In this document: in pieces, positions 33,514 to 42,750 of the stretch
Numbering within the stretch: position 1 is the stretch's first letter
Layout of the letters: each line of letters begins with the position of its first letter
Origin: CAWCCP01 sp963701245
Lineage (GTDB): Bacteria; Patescibacteriota; Saccharimonadia; Saccharimonadales; UBA4665
Assembly: GCA_963701245.1 (NCBI GenBank)
Contig: OY969576.1
Span: 868,001-932,000, forward strand
Length of the DNA: 64,000 nucleotides
Direction of reading: 5' to 3'
Program-made: the position numbers and the translations under genes
Notes under the pieces: generated by a model
What the model was told of the DNA's origin: nothing
Database searches by the model: none
What the model saw: only the letters and a program-made list of their open reading frames with translations

Positions 33514-34514
33514 TCTTTGATGTTTTGTAAATTCAGCTGCTTTTTTAGGTGATGAGCAGCTATATATTCTACAGGATACATGCTTAAGCCAGTGGTATCC
33601 ATGCTATACGAAGCTTGAGTATTACGAAGCAATATTCCACTAGCTAGTTCTTGAGTATCACTTTTTAGTTTTGTTGACAGTCGTCCAGCCGGCGTTTCAA
33701 CGATCGTTACAATGTCGGCTCCCGAGTAACAAATATGGAGACGACGTAATCGCTGAATATCAGGGGTACCCGGCAATAAAAAATCAAGTTGGTCACTTTG
33801 TTCTACAAATGCTCTTATTGTGTCAAGAGCTTCCTTTGAAGAAAAATTTTCTCCACACACAGTAAATTTAAACTCAGTCTCGGCTAAGCCTTCGCCAAAC
33901 GTCAAGTAAGGAATTGAGCTCCGGACCATATCACTCAACACAAATTCTAAGGACCTATCAGGTACCAGAAATGCACTATCACTCAAGCATGTCTTTTCTA
34001 CAACTTCCTTTGCGGCGTCAGACGTACTCGCTTTTACTTCAACTCTTGGACCAAGGTCTCCTAAAAACCGTAACCTGTCCCCATGTTCAATTGTGTAAAC
34101 GTTCCGCTTTTTATCTACTGTTATTCTATCAACTCCCGCTTGACAATCATTTGGTGCAAAATGATCTCGATCTGCAATACGCACAGAATATGGAGCCAGT
34201 AATACACCTTCATATCTAAGTGCCCCAATGGCTACTTTTCCCAATAAGTCTTTGGATCCATCGTATTTTCGTTCAAGTCCCCAATCTATATTGAGGCCTT
34301 CGAGAGAATTAGGATTTGCGCTAGGATTACCATAGCCTCTCGCCCGATAAGGTCCGCCTATTAGACCGTCATGAGAAAAAAATACTGTTGCAGTTTGAGA
34401 TAAATCCGAGAAATGTATCATTTGATAGTCGGTCATTAGGGCATCAGTAATTTCTGGCATATCTGCTACGAAATAATCACCTCGCCATTCGGTTCGACCC
34501 AAAACTTCAGTCAT
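33510..34514 (-). CDS. Hypothetical protein
   Basis: A 334-residue soluble, mainly beta protein without signal peptide or recognised catalytic motif. Internal segments such as GLIGGPYRARGYGNP and VYTIEHGDRLRFLGDLGP suggest a compact folded domain. Its general character (acidic, no Cys clusters, one or two domains) resembles other orphan proteins here at 36775 and 62986. It forms an operon with the downstream 88-residue gene. Function unknown. Confidence 0.5.
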   Translation of the reverse strand: MTEVLGRTEWRGDYFVADMPEITDALMTDYQMIHFSDLSQTATVFFSHDGLIGGPYRARGYGNPSANPNSLEGLNIDWGLERKYDGSKDLLGKVAIGALRYEGVLLAPYSVRIADRDHFAPNDCQAGVDRITVDKKRNVYTIEHGDRLRFLGDLGPRVEVKASTSDAAKEVVEKTCLSDSAFLVPDRSLEFVLSDMVRSSIPYLTFGEGLAETEFKFTVCGENFSSKEALDTIRAFVEQSDQLDFLLPGTPDIQRLRRLHICYSGADIVTIVETPAGRLSTKLKSDTQELASGILLRNTQASYSMDTTGLSMYPVEYIAAHHLKKQLNLQNIKE

Positions 34515-34611
34515 ATAATAGAAATATTAGCATAGCACTGACCCTCGTGCACTTCATAACAATGCCTCTGAGACGAGGCGATAGCCCCGTCAGTTCCCGA
34601 TAGCTCATGAG

Positions 34612-34920
34612 CTATCGTTGGAATTGCTCGCAGGTCTGTCGCACCCAAGAGGATTGTTTCTTTGGATTGGTGCATTTGGTTTGTTGTCTTGTCGGTATGG
34701 TAACGGCACACAACAAGACAATACCCAGAAATGCCAACCAAAGTACGACTTTGAGACTGGTTGGTCGGGTAAACTTGAGCCGGTGTAATTCGAACAAGTG
34801 TTTGGTATCCTTGAATGGTTCCTCAATTTCAAAGCGATAGTAGTAAATCTTCACGACTTTATCGCGACTACTGCTTAGGTCATTGGTCAAGATGTACCAG
34901 GGTTCTGAAGCGCTTCGGCT
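34612..34920 (-). pseudogene. IS4-family transposase remnant (C-terminal YREK region)
   Basis: On the minus strand: WYILTNDLSSSRDKVVKIYY then YRFEIEEPFKDTKHLFELHR and LKFTRPTSLKVVLWLAFLGI. This contains the Y-(2)-R-(3)-E-(6)-K signature of IS4-type transposases and the hydrophobic helix that follows. The two catalytic Asp regions are absent. The open frame extends upstream into unrelated sequence. Confidence 0.75.
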
Positions 34921-34924
34921 TTTC

Positions 34925-35078
34925 GGTGAACGGACGACCCGCAGGGTCAATGTACGACAAGAAGCAAGCTGAAGGCAAACGGTACAAGGAAGCAAGCATA
35001 GTAGTAGCACGGAGGCTACTTACTTGCGTGTATGCAGTCTGGTCAACGAATACCCCATACCGGCAACCGAAAACTTGA
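34925..35078 (+). pseudogene. IS110-family transposase C-terminal remnant
   Basis: On the plus strand the frame reads MYDKKQAEGKRYKEASIVVA then RRLLTCVYAVWSTNTPYR. It aligns with the end of the IS110 transposase at 55652 (LYEKKRSEGKTYKVAVCVVA then RKMTAIVRAVW). The N-terminal DEDD domain is missing. It abuts the IS4 remnant on the other strand. Confidence 0.7.
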
Positions 35079-35175
35079 CTTAAGATCCCAGGTCTCCAAC
35101 TTCGTCCCCCCTCCCCGACCATAGACAACTCATTAGTTCACTTTCGAACCGGCCAGCTGGCCTTTTCAGCTTAGA

Positions 35176-35559
35176 TTATCTGGAATTGGCCTCAAGCCAC
35201 TCAGCAATTTCTGTTATTTCTAAATGTTTGTTTGTTAGCCCTAAAGTAAAGTCCTCAAGCTCTTTTTGAGAAGCCGTGAGTCGTTTGTCGTTACGACGCA
35301 GGAATATGCCGCAAACAGTTACTGCAGTACGCTTATTGCCATCGACAAACGGATGATCACCAATAATATTTCGCAAATACACTGAAGCCTTTTCGAAAAT
35401 AGATTGGTATTGTTTAAAGCCAAATGCCTCAAGTTTTGGGGCTTCAACAACTGACATTAACCGCCCCTCGTCTCGTACACCATGAGATCCACCGAAATCT
35501 TCTATAAGCTGAAAGTGCAACCTAAGAATCTCTTCAAGACTCAAGTATTTAACATTCAT
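35176..35559 (-). CDS. doc: Doc/Fic-type toxin of a toxin-antitoxin pair
   Basis: A 127-residue protein with a death-on-curing fold: an N-terminal HFQLIEDFGGSHGVRDEGRL segment and the Fic/Doc motif DHPFVDGNKRTA near residue 72. The motif keeps the catalytic His. Doc phosphorylates EF-Tu and halts translation. It overlaps the antitoxin gene by 4 bp. Antitoxin first, toxin second is the standard order. Likely functional. Confidence 0.88.
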   Translation of the reverse strand: MNVKYLSLEEILRLHFQLIEDFGGSHGVRDEGRLMSVVEAPKLEAFGFKQYQSIFEKASVYLRNIIGDHPFVDGNKRTAVTVCGIFLRRNDKRLTASQKELEDFTLGLTNKHLEITEIAEWLEANSR

Positions 35560-35774
35560 TTGTCGGCAAGGTTCTTTAGGGTCTGGCCATACTTTTCGAC
35601 AAACTCGTCGTACTCTTGTAATAGTTTGCTGTGTTTTGCTCTGTCATCCACCAGCTCGACCCGAACACGTAGTAAATCGCCCCGCCTGGCACCGAGACGA
35701 GCTAAGTCCTTTTTCGATAGCGTGATACCTTCACTGGACCCGATTTGTATAAGCTTCTGTTCCGTTTCAATCAT
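35556..35774 (-). CDS. AbrB/MazE-like antitoxin of the Doc pair
   Basis: I choose ATG 35774 (72 residues); the frame upstream to 35858 does not fit the family. The product begins with a swapped-hairpin AbrB/MazE DNA-binding segment (QKLIQIGSSEGITLSKKDLA) and ends with a helical toxin-binding region. It resembles the antitoxin at 52787. Such antitoxins repress their own operon. Confidence 0.8.
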   Translation of the reverse strand: MIETEQKLIQIGSSEGITLSKKDLARLGARRGDLLRVRVELVDDRAKHSKLLQEYDEFVEKYGQTLKNLADK

Positions 35775-35950
35775 GCTTTTAATTATAATCGCATTATAAT
35801 TTATGTCAATAACCCCCTCGCGAAAGTAGCTAGCAACATGCTGTTGCTTTTTGTTCAACAGTTTCCTGAACTTTTATCTTGGGCCAGGATTAAATTTCCA
35901 ATGTAAATGTTCGTAAAACGTCCCCTATCCCTAGCCACGAAAATCCTACT

Positions 35951-35980
35951 AAGTCTACAGAATAAACTGTAGACTTTTTT
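35951..35980 (+). terminator. Strong hairpin terminator
   Basis: AAGTCTACAG and CTGTAGACTT pair perfectly (10 bp, AATAAA loop) and are followed by a T-run in the plus direction. No plus-strand gene precedes it closely. It may belong to the intergenic repeat family (its left neighbour is a CCCTAGCCA-type block at 35917-35936) or shield the kinase gene at 36047. Confidence 0.6.
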
Positions 35981-36046
35981 AGTACGAATAAGTTCGAATT
36001 CTGTATCTCGGTTCTCAGGGCTGCGAATCCCCATTTATTTGATAAT

Positions 36047-36583
36047 ATGAGTAGCATGAGTAAGATAGTCTTTATTACTGGGCCATCCGGTTCTGGTAAG
36101 TCAGCAACGGCAACTCGTGTCGCAGAAATATGGCCAAGAGCTTGTGTACTACTTAAGTTCGATGAAATACGCACATTTATTAAGTCTGGCTACGCGGAGC
36201 CAGCTAATGGTTGGGACAGTGCGACTGAACAACAATGGACAATAACGAAGAAAGTAGTCATTGCGATGGCCAAAGCATACGTAGCAAATGAAATAGACGT
36301 GGTTATTGAAGCATTCGCTAACCCAGGTGATTATGTAACATGGCAAGCTCTATTTACTAATGTAGCACCCTACCAGACATTTGCATTATTGCCTACTGTC
36401 GATGTCGCTCTGGCTCGGAACGGCATGAGATCTGGTGCAGCTAAACTCAAAGAGCATGATATCAGACAAAACCATGAATGGTCTTTAGGCTGGCAAGACG
36501 TCGAGGGCGTTACTGTTTTTGACAACTCAGACATTGATGTAGGATCACTAACGGATAAGATTATCCGGGCTAGTCAACATTAG
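36047..36583 (+). CDS. AAA/zeta-toxin-like P-loop kinase
   Basis: A 178-residue P-loop protein with Walker A GPSGSGKS near residue 12, a KFDEIR strand near residue 42 in the position of the second substrate Asp, and a lid-like Arg region (LARNGMRSG). Proteins of this type include gluconate-kinase-like, chloramphenicol-phosphotransferase-like and zeta-toxin-like kinases; the substrate is unknown. Start ATG 36047, or ATG 36056 three codons in. Stand-alone gene. Confidence 0.72.
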   Translation: MSSMSKIVFITGPSGSGKSATATRVAEIWPRACVLLKFDEIRTFIKSGYAEPANGWDSATEQQWTITKKVVIAMAKAYVANEIDVVIEAFANPGDYVTWQALFTNVAPYQTFALLPTVDVALARNGMRSGAAKLKEHDIRQNHEWSLGWQDVEGVTVFDNSDIDVGSLTDKIIRASQH

Positions 36584-36774
36584 CAATGTGGCACGTCTTC
36601 TAGCAGCTAACAAACTGCCATCAACACGACTTCTTATGGCTAACTGGGCCGACCTCATCAATTACACAAATCACAATATAAAGTCACAGTGTACTATTAA
36701 ACATATATCGAGGGGTAGGCATAATTTGTCTAACATTATATAAATATACTATTTATTAGCACTGTTACGATTTT

Positions 36775-37599
36775 ATGACAGAGATGATTCAGTTGCCGTT
36801 TACTACGGAGCAGGAACGACTGCAGGTATTTGGGCCAGCTATAGACAGGTTCGCCAACGGTCAATGTGGCAGCCCCATGCGCTCTGCCACAATGAAAATG
36901 GTGGATAGCGGGCGGCCAGAAGCCTACCTTGTGCCGATTATTGACTACACTACCAGGACAGCCTTAGAACTCTGTAACCTACCAAGCGTGCAAGAACGAA
37001 TGCCCGCCGAGGTAAGTGCTCGCGCGCAAATAGCTGCATACGAGGCGGGCCGAATTGCCGTCGGGGGGATGCTTGGCGAACATAAATTATTTGTTGACGC
37101 ATATTATAACGATCCAATTTTGCGTGAAGGACTGAACAATTTTGAAATTTGGGATAGTTTTTTTGACGAGGATTTCTTAATAAGCCAATGCGGCAGTCCT
37201 TTTAATGAGACGGCCTTTCTTGCCTCAGGTGCTTTGCGGGCTCTAGGAGAACAAAAGTTAAGCAGTCAAGCATCTGGTATTATAGCCCGGAGTAAAAACT
37301 TACTTTTATTTTCAAGTGTTCCAAAAGGTCATCGACAGAAGGCTCTAGTTACCTACCTAGGCGGCCTACCATATAGCAGTTCAGGGCACTATGATGTCAA
37401 TACTAGTGCACGTAGACCCCGAGTCGATTTCACGGAAGATGCTAGCACACGCATACGCAAGCTTCTTGTTCCTGGACGGGGTTGTCCTTCTGCTAACATA
37501 GCGTTTAAGGGTGAAGGGACCGTACTTCGTCACGCATGGGGAGATATTGTACGGTATTTATTAAGCGGTCAACCTACTATTTCTGTAGACGCAAAGTAA
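36775..37599 (+). CDS. Hypothetical protein
   Basis: A 274-residue soluble protein with no signal peptide and no recognised motif. The N-terminal half is helical (QERLQVFGPAIDRFANGQCG, AIAAYEAGRIAVGG-like segments) and the C-terminal part has a PGRGCPSANIAFKGEG loop. It is flanked by decayed intergenic copies rather than by partner genes. In general character it resembles the orphan proteins at 56641 and 62986, but I cannot show homology by eye. Confidence 0.5.
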   Translation: MTEMIQLPFTTEQERLQVFGPAIDRFANGQCGSPMRSATMKMVDSGRPEAYLVPIIDYTTRTALELCNLPSVQERMPAEVSARAQIAAYEAGRIAVGGMLGEHKLFVDAYYNDPILREGLNNFEIWDSFFDEDFLISQCGSPFNETAFLASGALRALGEQKLSSQASGIIARSKNLLLFSSVPKGHRQKALVTYLGGLPYSSSGHYDVNTSARRPRVDFTEDASTRIRKLLVPGRGCPSANIAFKGEGTVLRHAWGDIVRYLLSGQPTISVDAK

Positions 37600-37640
37600 T
37601 AACGTTAACATCAAAATCATAGAGACGTGAGGATAGCAGA

Positions 37641-37750
37641 TTATTCATAGTCTTCCTCCTCGTCAATATCGGTAGAAATATCTACAACGTTAACTTCTTT
37701 GAGACCTATTCAAGTTCTATAATCGTCCCTTATGCCCAGCCAATGATACG
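37641..37750 (-). pseudogene. Remnant of the WLG-type small partner gene, second copy
   Basis: On the minus strand: HWLGIRDDYRT, an in-frame stop, then IGLKEVNVVDISTDIDEEED ending in a stop. It is closely related to 33111-33210, including the acidic tail. The internal stop shows it is not functional. Confidence 0.4.
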
Positions 37751-37860
37751 TACGCATGAAAGGCCGTAAAGTCAGCGCTTCTTGGTCTAAGCATTGGGCG
37801 AGAAGTTGGAAGCTGTAGGTGTGATAATTTCAAAAGTAGAGCCCGAATTTAGTGCGGACG

Positions 37861-38988
37861 TCACTTTATACTCCCCTCATGTAAATCTAGCACTTTCTTT
37901 GCCCAGTAAAGGCCGAGGCCCGTGCCTTTCACTGACGCCAATAGTGGGTTATCAATCCTGGAAAACTTTTTAAACAATTTCTTCTGATCACTTTTACGTA
38001 TACCAACGCCATGATCTTCAATAGTTATTATCGTATGGGTTTCATTTTGACGGATAGTAATAGTGACTGGTTTCCCCTTTTCGGAGTACTTGCCAGCATT
38101 ATCCAATATGTTCTCAATCACCATCAGCATTAATTTTGGGTCAACGCTAGCGATCATTTTTTTGTTAGGTTTTTTAAATATGACAGTTTGCCTTCGGTTC
38201 TCAAATAATACAGCCTGTGCGCTAATAGCTTCCTGAACTTGCAGCACAAGATTACAGGAAGACTTATCCAAATATACTTTACCGGCATCAACTTTCGCTA
38301 CTCTGAGTAGATCCTCTATGATTTCTAACCGTCGCTCATTATTTTTATATGCCACACCGAGCATATCCAACTGCTCTTTCGTAAGCTCCCCAGCATAACC
38401 ATGGCTTAACATCCCGACATATTGCTTAACGGCTGTGGCTGGCGTACGAAGTTGATGAGAAGCCAATGATATAAATTCATCCTTCGCGTCGTTAAGACCT
38501 TGGAGTTGATCACGTTGTTTAATTAAATTTTCCGTCATCTCAGCCGAATCAATTCTTAACTTCCATTGAATTGTCACGTCTTCCATTGCCAACAGGATGA
38601 GCTGCTTACTATCAACCTGTCGCGCGTTAAGAAGTATAGTCTTTGCACCAATTGACGGGAACTTATGCGTAACAGCATAGTTATTTAAAACCCTGTGAGT
38701 CGGTAGTATGTTTTCAAGTAAGACTCGAAGTTCTGGCGCATCCCATTGGTTATTCCCCAAATTATAAATCTGTTTACCCTCGGTATCCTTCTTGGTGACT
38801 TTAAATTTACGATAAAAAGCTAAATTGGCGGTAACGACATTCAGGTTTTTATTAAGAATAATGAACGGCTCACGAATAGTCTCAGTGATTTCTTTGTAAT
38901 ATACCATCTGCTTTTTAAGTGCCACGATACGATTGTCTTGATTGATAAGCTTTCGTAGAGTATTTTGTTCATGTTTAGTATTGCTCAT
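37861..38988 (-). CDS. PAS-domain sensor histidine kinase
   Basis: I choose ATG 38988 (375 residues), preceded on its strand by an AGGAAG tract; the longer frame to 39060 adds no domain. A PAS domain (IREPFIILNKNLNVVTANLA...LLAMEDVT) covers residues ~35-165. HisKA has the phospho-accepting His in SLASHQLRTPA. HATPase_c has an N box (ENILDNAGKYS) and a G box (GTGLGLYWAKKVL). There is no transmembrane segment, so it senses a cytosolic signal. No response regulator is adjacent; it is an orphan kinase. The C terminus is slightly short but complete. Confidence 0.9.
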   Translation of the reverse strand: MSNTKHEQNTLRKLINQDNRIVALKKQMVYYKEITETIREPFIILNKNLNVVTANLAFYRKFKVTKKDTEGKQIYNLGNNQWDAPELRVLLENILPTHRVLNNYAVTHKFPSIGAKTILLNARQVDSKQLILLAMEDVTIQWKLRIDSAEMTENLIKQRDQLQGLNDAKDEFISLASHQLRTPATAVKQYVGMLSHGYAGELTKEQLDMLGVAYKNNERRLEIIEDLLRVAKVDAGKVYLDKSSCNLVLQVQEAISAQAVLFENRRQTVIFKKPNKKMIASVDPKLMLMVIENILDNAGKYSEKGKPVTITIRQNETHTIITIEDHGVGIRKSDQKKLFKKFSRIDNPLLASVKGTGLGLYWAKKVLDLHEGSIK

Positions 38989-39060
38989 AGTGTACTTCCT
39001 AATCCAATGTAGAGTTTGATACGGGCTCCGGTAAGCAGCAAAAACAAACTCACTACACAC

Positions 39061-39869
39061 CTCCGTTTCCTTAGTGTGTTCCTTTAAAGCACATAATGAT
39101 CTAAGATAATCGCTAAAGCTTAAACTCTACAGGTCAACGCATTAGGAAACGTAATTTACTGCTTAGGCCACGCTCATCAATACGGATCAAATTGGTGATA
39201 ATGGCATGAACAAAGTACGAAGCGGTTTTTGACCGAATTGCTCATATGACACGAATTTGAGCGATAGCCCAGAATCATACGGGGCATTTGATGTTTGTTC
39301 TTTTCGTAGTTAGAGAAGGGACCTAACTTGGCGGCTTCTTCTTACTCTGCTTGTTGAGGGGCTGACGGATTTCCTGGACATCTCACTCGAAGCCATCATC
39401 GCTATCTAACTCATCTGGAAAAGTTTGGATCCAATCCTTTCTTCTCAGCCATCAGGCTACTTCCAAAGTTCGGAACTCGGACTCGAGCCTCAGCCAGCAT
39501 AAAGGGTGCCTATTGCTACTATTATAGTTTACTCTTGGCGGATCGGTTGGCGCTCAGGCAGTTGTGCCGCATACCCAATACAGCTGTTGGGGACGACTCA
39601 ACCAGTAGGCGGCTAAATCAGATTACGACGGTCAAGTTTCATAATGTATGCATAAAGTGTTCCGAGCTACAAGAGATGTATGCCATAGGTTCTCATACCA
39701 TAAATTTTGGAAAATATAATCTGCGGTTTGCCCAATATGATTACAGCTATGACCAGACCGATTACCTATCTTCATCATGAAAAATCTCGGAACATTTGCA
39801 GTAAAAATAACCACTATATATACTGGTTATGGTATGTCCTAAGTAAGAACACTAACTAAGGAGGTAGTC
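39061..39869. other. Intergenic region of about 800 bp
   Basis: No credible gene. It contains one relic of the small partner gene at 39325-39455 on the minus strand (WLRRKDWIQTFPDELDSDDG...DVQEIRQPLNKQ with an internal stop). The final 100 bp hold the promoter region and the AAGGAGG ribosome binding site of the next secreted-protein gene. Confidence 0.5.
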
Positions 39870-40412
39870 ATGTTGCGTCGGATAAGAAATAAAATCATCG
39901 TAATCAGTAGCACCACGTTAATGACGGCGGTGACAATACTGGCTTTTAGTAATGGCCAAGCACTCGCCGCAGGGTATACTGCACAGATTTGTGTCAGTAA
40001 CGGCAGCACTAATGCGTGCGTTAATGCCTGGGATGGTGGACCAGCGATAGATACCTATACAGTTATGGGGTCAGAACCCAACGACGAGCTGTACGTAGGT
40101 ACCTTAAATAATGGCAACTACTACCTCCAGTTTATTGGTGGTGGCGTATACAACGACGAGTGCATAGGCGATTACAATAATAGTCCTACCAATGCCAGCA
40201 CCGGACTTGATCCGTGCCCTACGAATAGCTACAGCGGGGGCTGGGGAACCAACTTCAAGGAATCGGGCTGTAGCCCTGAAGGAACTAAGTTCGAAAATAA
40301 CCATTGGGGAGGATACTTGGCTCCCGGCCAATTCGTCAACGAAACGCCTTGGTATCTAAATCACTCCGGACAATACTGTGTCGGCGTTTACCCTCCGAGT
40401 GAGACCGATTGA
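39870..40412 (+). CDS. Secreted small Cys-rich surface protein
   Basis: A 180-residue protein with a Sec signal peptide (basic start, hydrophobic core, cut after ALAA) and a mature domain with repeated short Gly/Asn/Trp motifs (ACVNAWDGGPA, CIGDYNNSPTNASTGLDPCP, GGWGTNFKE). The last two blocks are also in the secreted protein at 61902 (CIGDAYNSPTN, GGWGTNFKE), so the two are paralogues. Cys residues probably form disulfides; a beta-trefoil/ricin-like fold is likely but unproven. AAGGAGG lies 8 bp before ATG. Confidence 0.72.
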   Translation: MLRRIRNKIIVISSTTLMTAVTILAFSNGQALAAGYTAQICVSNGSTNACVNAWDGGPAIDTYTVMGSEPNDELYVGTLNNGNYYLQFIGGGVYNDECIGDYNNSPTNASTGLDPCPTNSYSGGWGTNFKESGCSPEGTKFENNHWGGYLAPGQFVNETPWYLNHSGQYCVGVYPPSETD

Positions 40413-40452
40413 GACAAAATCGAAAAATTAAGTAAACCTGTAACCGCAAATA

Positions 40453-40477
40453 AGGTAGGCTAACAGCCTACCTTTTG
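40453..40477 (+). terminator. Terminator of the secreted-protein gene
   Basis: AAGGTAGGC and GCCTACCTT pair around TAACA, followed by TTTT. It lies about 40 bp after the stop codon. Confidence 0.8.
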
Positions 40478-40729
40478 AGTAAAGGGTGGGCGTTTTTGTT
40501 GGTTGATCATATTAAGGCGCAGCTGTGGCTTCCGTCTGGCAGTCATGTTGAGCGCAATGAATTTCCGCAAGTTGCAGTAGTTCGTGAGACTAAAGAGGAA
40601 CTTGGAATTCGTGCAGTATTTCTACATAACAATCAAAAACCTTTCTTTGTAACCGTAACCAAGACTATTGGGCTGACACCTGGTCATATCGACGTCAGTC
40701 TGGGGTTAAGGCTGACCCGCAACTTATAA
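40475..40729 (+). pseudogene. NUDIX hydrolase fragment
   Basis: The frame contains a near-complete Nudix box, GSHVERNEFPQVAVVRETKE followed by ELGI (G-x5-E-x7-R-E-x2-E-E-x-G), preceded by LLVDHIKAQLWLPS. The expected N-terminal strand is truncated by the preceding terminator, and the C-terminal strand after GHIDVSLG runs into LRLTRNL and a stop. Only TTG is available as start. I read it as a broken gene. Confidence 0.6.
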
Positions 40730-40971
40730 GGCCGTGGCCGCATAGTCCGTATCTTCATTGAAAATTTGGACTATGGTCAGGATCATTACTTCTTAGTCGC
40801 TTCGTTCCCAAGAAGCGTACGAGGGTACTTCGTGCACTGTCTGCTCGGGTACCAGATGATAGTTAATTTGTGATTTGGAGTATGCAGAATTGACAAAAAG
40901 CTATAATGGTAGCATAATCAAAATTCAAATGTAATCTCACATTGGTGAGGCCATTGTAGGATGAAGTACAA

Positions 40972-42045
40972 ATGAACGCACTCGTAGTAGAAGCTCCTTC
41001 TTCAAATAGTAACTGGGAATTCTTTTTGTATGGAGGCGGCAAAGACGAGCATTATGGCAATTATGAGAGCATGGGATATGATACGCGTGTACAAGGCGAA
41101 ACAATCGGTTTAGGCCCTAGCGCTGACGGTACAATAAGAGCACTCATCCTGACAAAGAGTGGGCGGACGATTTACGTACGAGATGAAACGGCTGTTACCT
41201 TTGACACACAAGAAGATGAGAGTATACAGAATATTCAGAGTTGGACAAATGATGAGTACCCGCTTTGGCCGAATGTCACAATTGGTGAACCCTATGGTCA
41301 ACTTAGCAGCGATAATCTTGACGTAGTTGTTCAGGTAATTCGACATATTGGCAAAGTTTCTGATCCAAATGCCGACAATGTCATATCAAAACCCATCCGT
41401 TCCGATTTTGATCCATTTCAGACAACCGATGAGCAGTTAGTAGGATCGATAACAGGTAATCAAATAGACGATTTTTTCGAAAGTGGACCCTTTGTACTAC
41501 CAGCAGCACCGGATTCCGATCCTCGTATTCTTTTTAGGGATCCCAATCGGCTCTCTACCTTGGGGCGTATCGCGGCCGCCGCTTATGTCAGCGCAACGGA
41601 TAAACTAACTCGCATTGGGAATTATTTTATCGATCCAACGCAAGATAAAAACAGAAGAGTACTAATAATGGCAGCAGCATTCGGCGGATTTGCAGTTGCT
41701 GCATGCGGAATTGCCTTCGCGGCTTCCCGTGGGATTGACGTTACTAGTCATTCCCAACATTTGGACAAGTTGCATAATGCGCTTCAATTCTCCCAGCATC
41801 AAAATCCTCCGCAGCACCCGGATACATCCAGAGTTTCGCAAACAGAAGTGTCTATTAATCTGCCCAAAAAACAGAGTCCCTGGACTTGGGCTCGGAAGCT
41901 ATTGGTTAAAGCTGGCTTTCGTCACCCGGATAATGCATTAATCGAAAAAGTGGACAACGAGATCGTTAAGGACAGCCGTATTTCGTTTGCAGGAGCAAGG
42001 CACCTAAGAGTAGGCTCGCGGCTATTCGGTCCAAAAAATTTATAA
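40972..42045 (+). CDS. Hypothetical protein with one transmembrane segment
   Basis: A 357-residue protein. Residues 1-225 are soluble, mixed alpha/beta. One hydrophobic segment lies at about 228-250 (RVLIMAAAFGGFAVAACGIA), and a ~100-residue basic tail follows (KKQSPWTWARKLLVKAGFRH). No recognised domain. Start ATG 40972; GGATGAAG lies just upstream. The IS200/IS605 element sits directly downstream of the stop. Confidence 0.55.
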   Translation: MNALVVEAPSSNSNWEFFLYGGGKDEHYGNYESMGYDTRVQGETIGLGPSADGTIRALILTKSGRTIYVRDETAVTFDTQEDESIQNIQSWTNDEYPLWPNVTIGEPYGQLSSDNLDVVVQVIRHIGKVSDPNADNVISKPIRSDFDPFQTTDEQLVGSITGNQIDDFFESGPFVLPAAPDSDPRILFRDPNRLSTLGRIAAAAYVSATDKLTRIGNYFIDPTQDKNRRVLIMAAAFGGFAVAACGIAFAASRGIDVTSHSQHLDKLHNALQFSQHQNPPQHPDTSRVSQTEVSINLPKKQSPWTWARKLLVKAGFRHPDNALIEKVDNEIVKDSRISFAGARHLRVGSRLFGPKNL

Positions 42046-42144
42046 TCCGCACTTTCCCCGTGGTCTCTGCCACGTGGGCTCCTCTAGGGAGGGGAGTATG
42101 AGGGGAACCGTAGGTTCCTCGCATATGCCGCTATACTAAGTGGT

Positions 42145-42573
42145 GTGCCAGTCACCAAGAGTAATCACTGTGCTTATGACACCCATTACCACCTCGTCTT
42201 CCCATTGAAGTACCGCAAGGCGCTTTTGAGTGCGGAGGTAGTTGCCACTATGCGTGGCACCATGAAAGGCATTGAAGAGCGGTATGACCTGAAGATTGAA
42301 CAGTTTGGTGATGACAAGAATCACGTACACGTGTTGATGAGCTTTCATCCTAAGTATAGCGTTGGTCAGGTCGTACGGCTTTTCAAGAGCATCACCGCCA
42401 AACGTGTCTTCTCTGAACACCCAGCACTTAAAAGAGACTTATGGGGCGGAGAGTTCTGGTCAGATGGTTACTATGCCGCCACAGTTGGCACTGGTGGTAA
42501 TTGGGCTGTCGTAGAGAAGTACATCAAAAACCAAGGCCAAAATCCCAAGGACCTCCAGCTCACTATCTGGTGA
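42145..42573 (+). CDS. tnpA: IS200/IS605 transposase TnpA (Y1, HUH family)
   Basis: A 142-residue protein with GTG start at 42145. The HUH motif appears as KNHVHVLM, and the catalytic Tyr lies in VVEKYIKNQG near the C terminus. The N-terminal DTHYHLVFPLKYRK block is typical. It mobilises single strands at hairpin ends. Complete. Confidence 0.92.
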   Translation: MPVTKSNHCAYDTHYHLVFPLKYRKALLSAEVVATMRGTMKGIEERYDLKIEQFGDDKNHVHVLMSFHPKYSVGQVVRLFKSITAKRVFSEHPALKRDLWGGEFWSDGYYAATVGTGGNWAVVEKYIKNQGQNPKDLQLTIW

Positions 42574-42595
42574 TTGGTGCAGCTGCTGCTGAATA

Positions 42596-42617
42596 CCCTG
42601 TGGTCTCTGCCACAGGG
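42596..42617. repeat. Right-end hairpin of the IS200/IS605 element
   Basis: An 8-bp perfect stem CCCTGTGG/CCACAGGG with a TCTCTG loop. It shares the GTGGTCTCTGCCAC core with the left-end hairpin. Confidence 0.75.
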
Positions 42618-42750
42618 ATCTTTATTTGTAAATCAACTTTGACTTGTTATTTTCGACCAACCAGTATGGACGTTGGAAGTTTCCAGATTGAAATAGCATC
42701 TTTTACTGCTTTTTAGACCTCACGTATCTTTTGTACGTTTGCTATCTCTA

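Larger units (their letters stand above)
42050..42620 (+). mobile_element. IS200/IS605-family element with tnpA only
   Basis: No terminal inverted repeats, as usual for this family. Instead related subterminal hairpins mark both ends: CCCCGTGG-TCTCTG-CCACGTGGG at 42056-42078 and CCCTGTGG-TCTCTG-CCACAGGG at 42596-42617. Two further small stems lie between the left hairpin and tnpA. The exact cleavage positions cannot be fixed without an empty site. Edges are approximate. Confidence 0.8.

Noticed and set aside
35890..36174. 94-codon minus-strand frame ending SWLGIGDVLRTFTLEI
   Set aside because: Most of it is antisense to the P-loop kinase gene; only the last ~20 residues resemble the partner-gene relics, so I count it as a relic end and not as a gene.
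39535..39780. 81-codon frame upstream of the secreted protein at 39870
   Set aside because: No ribosome binding site, irregular composition and no similarity recognised.
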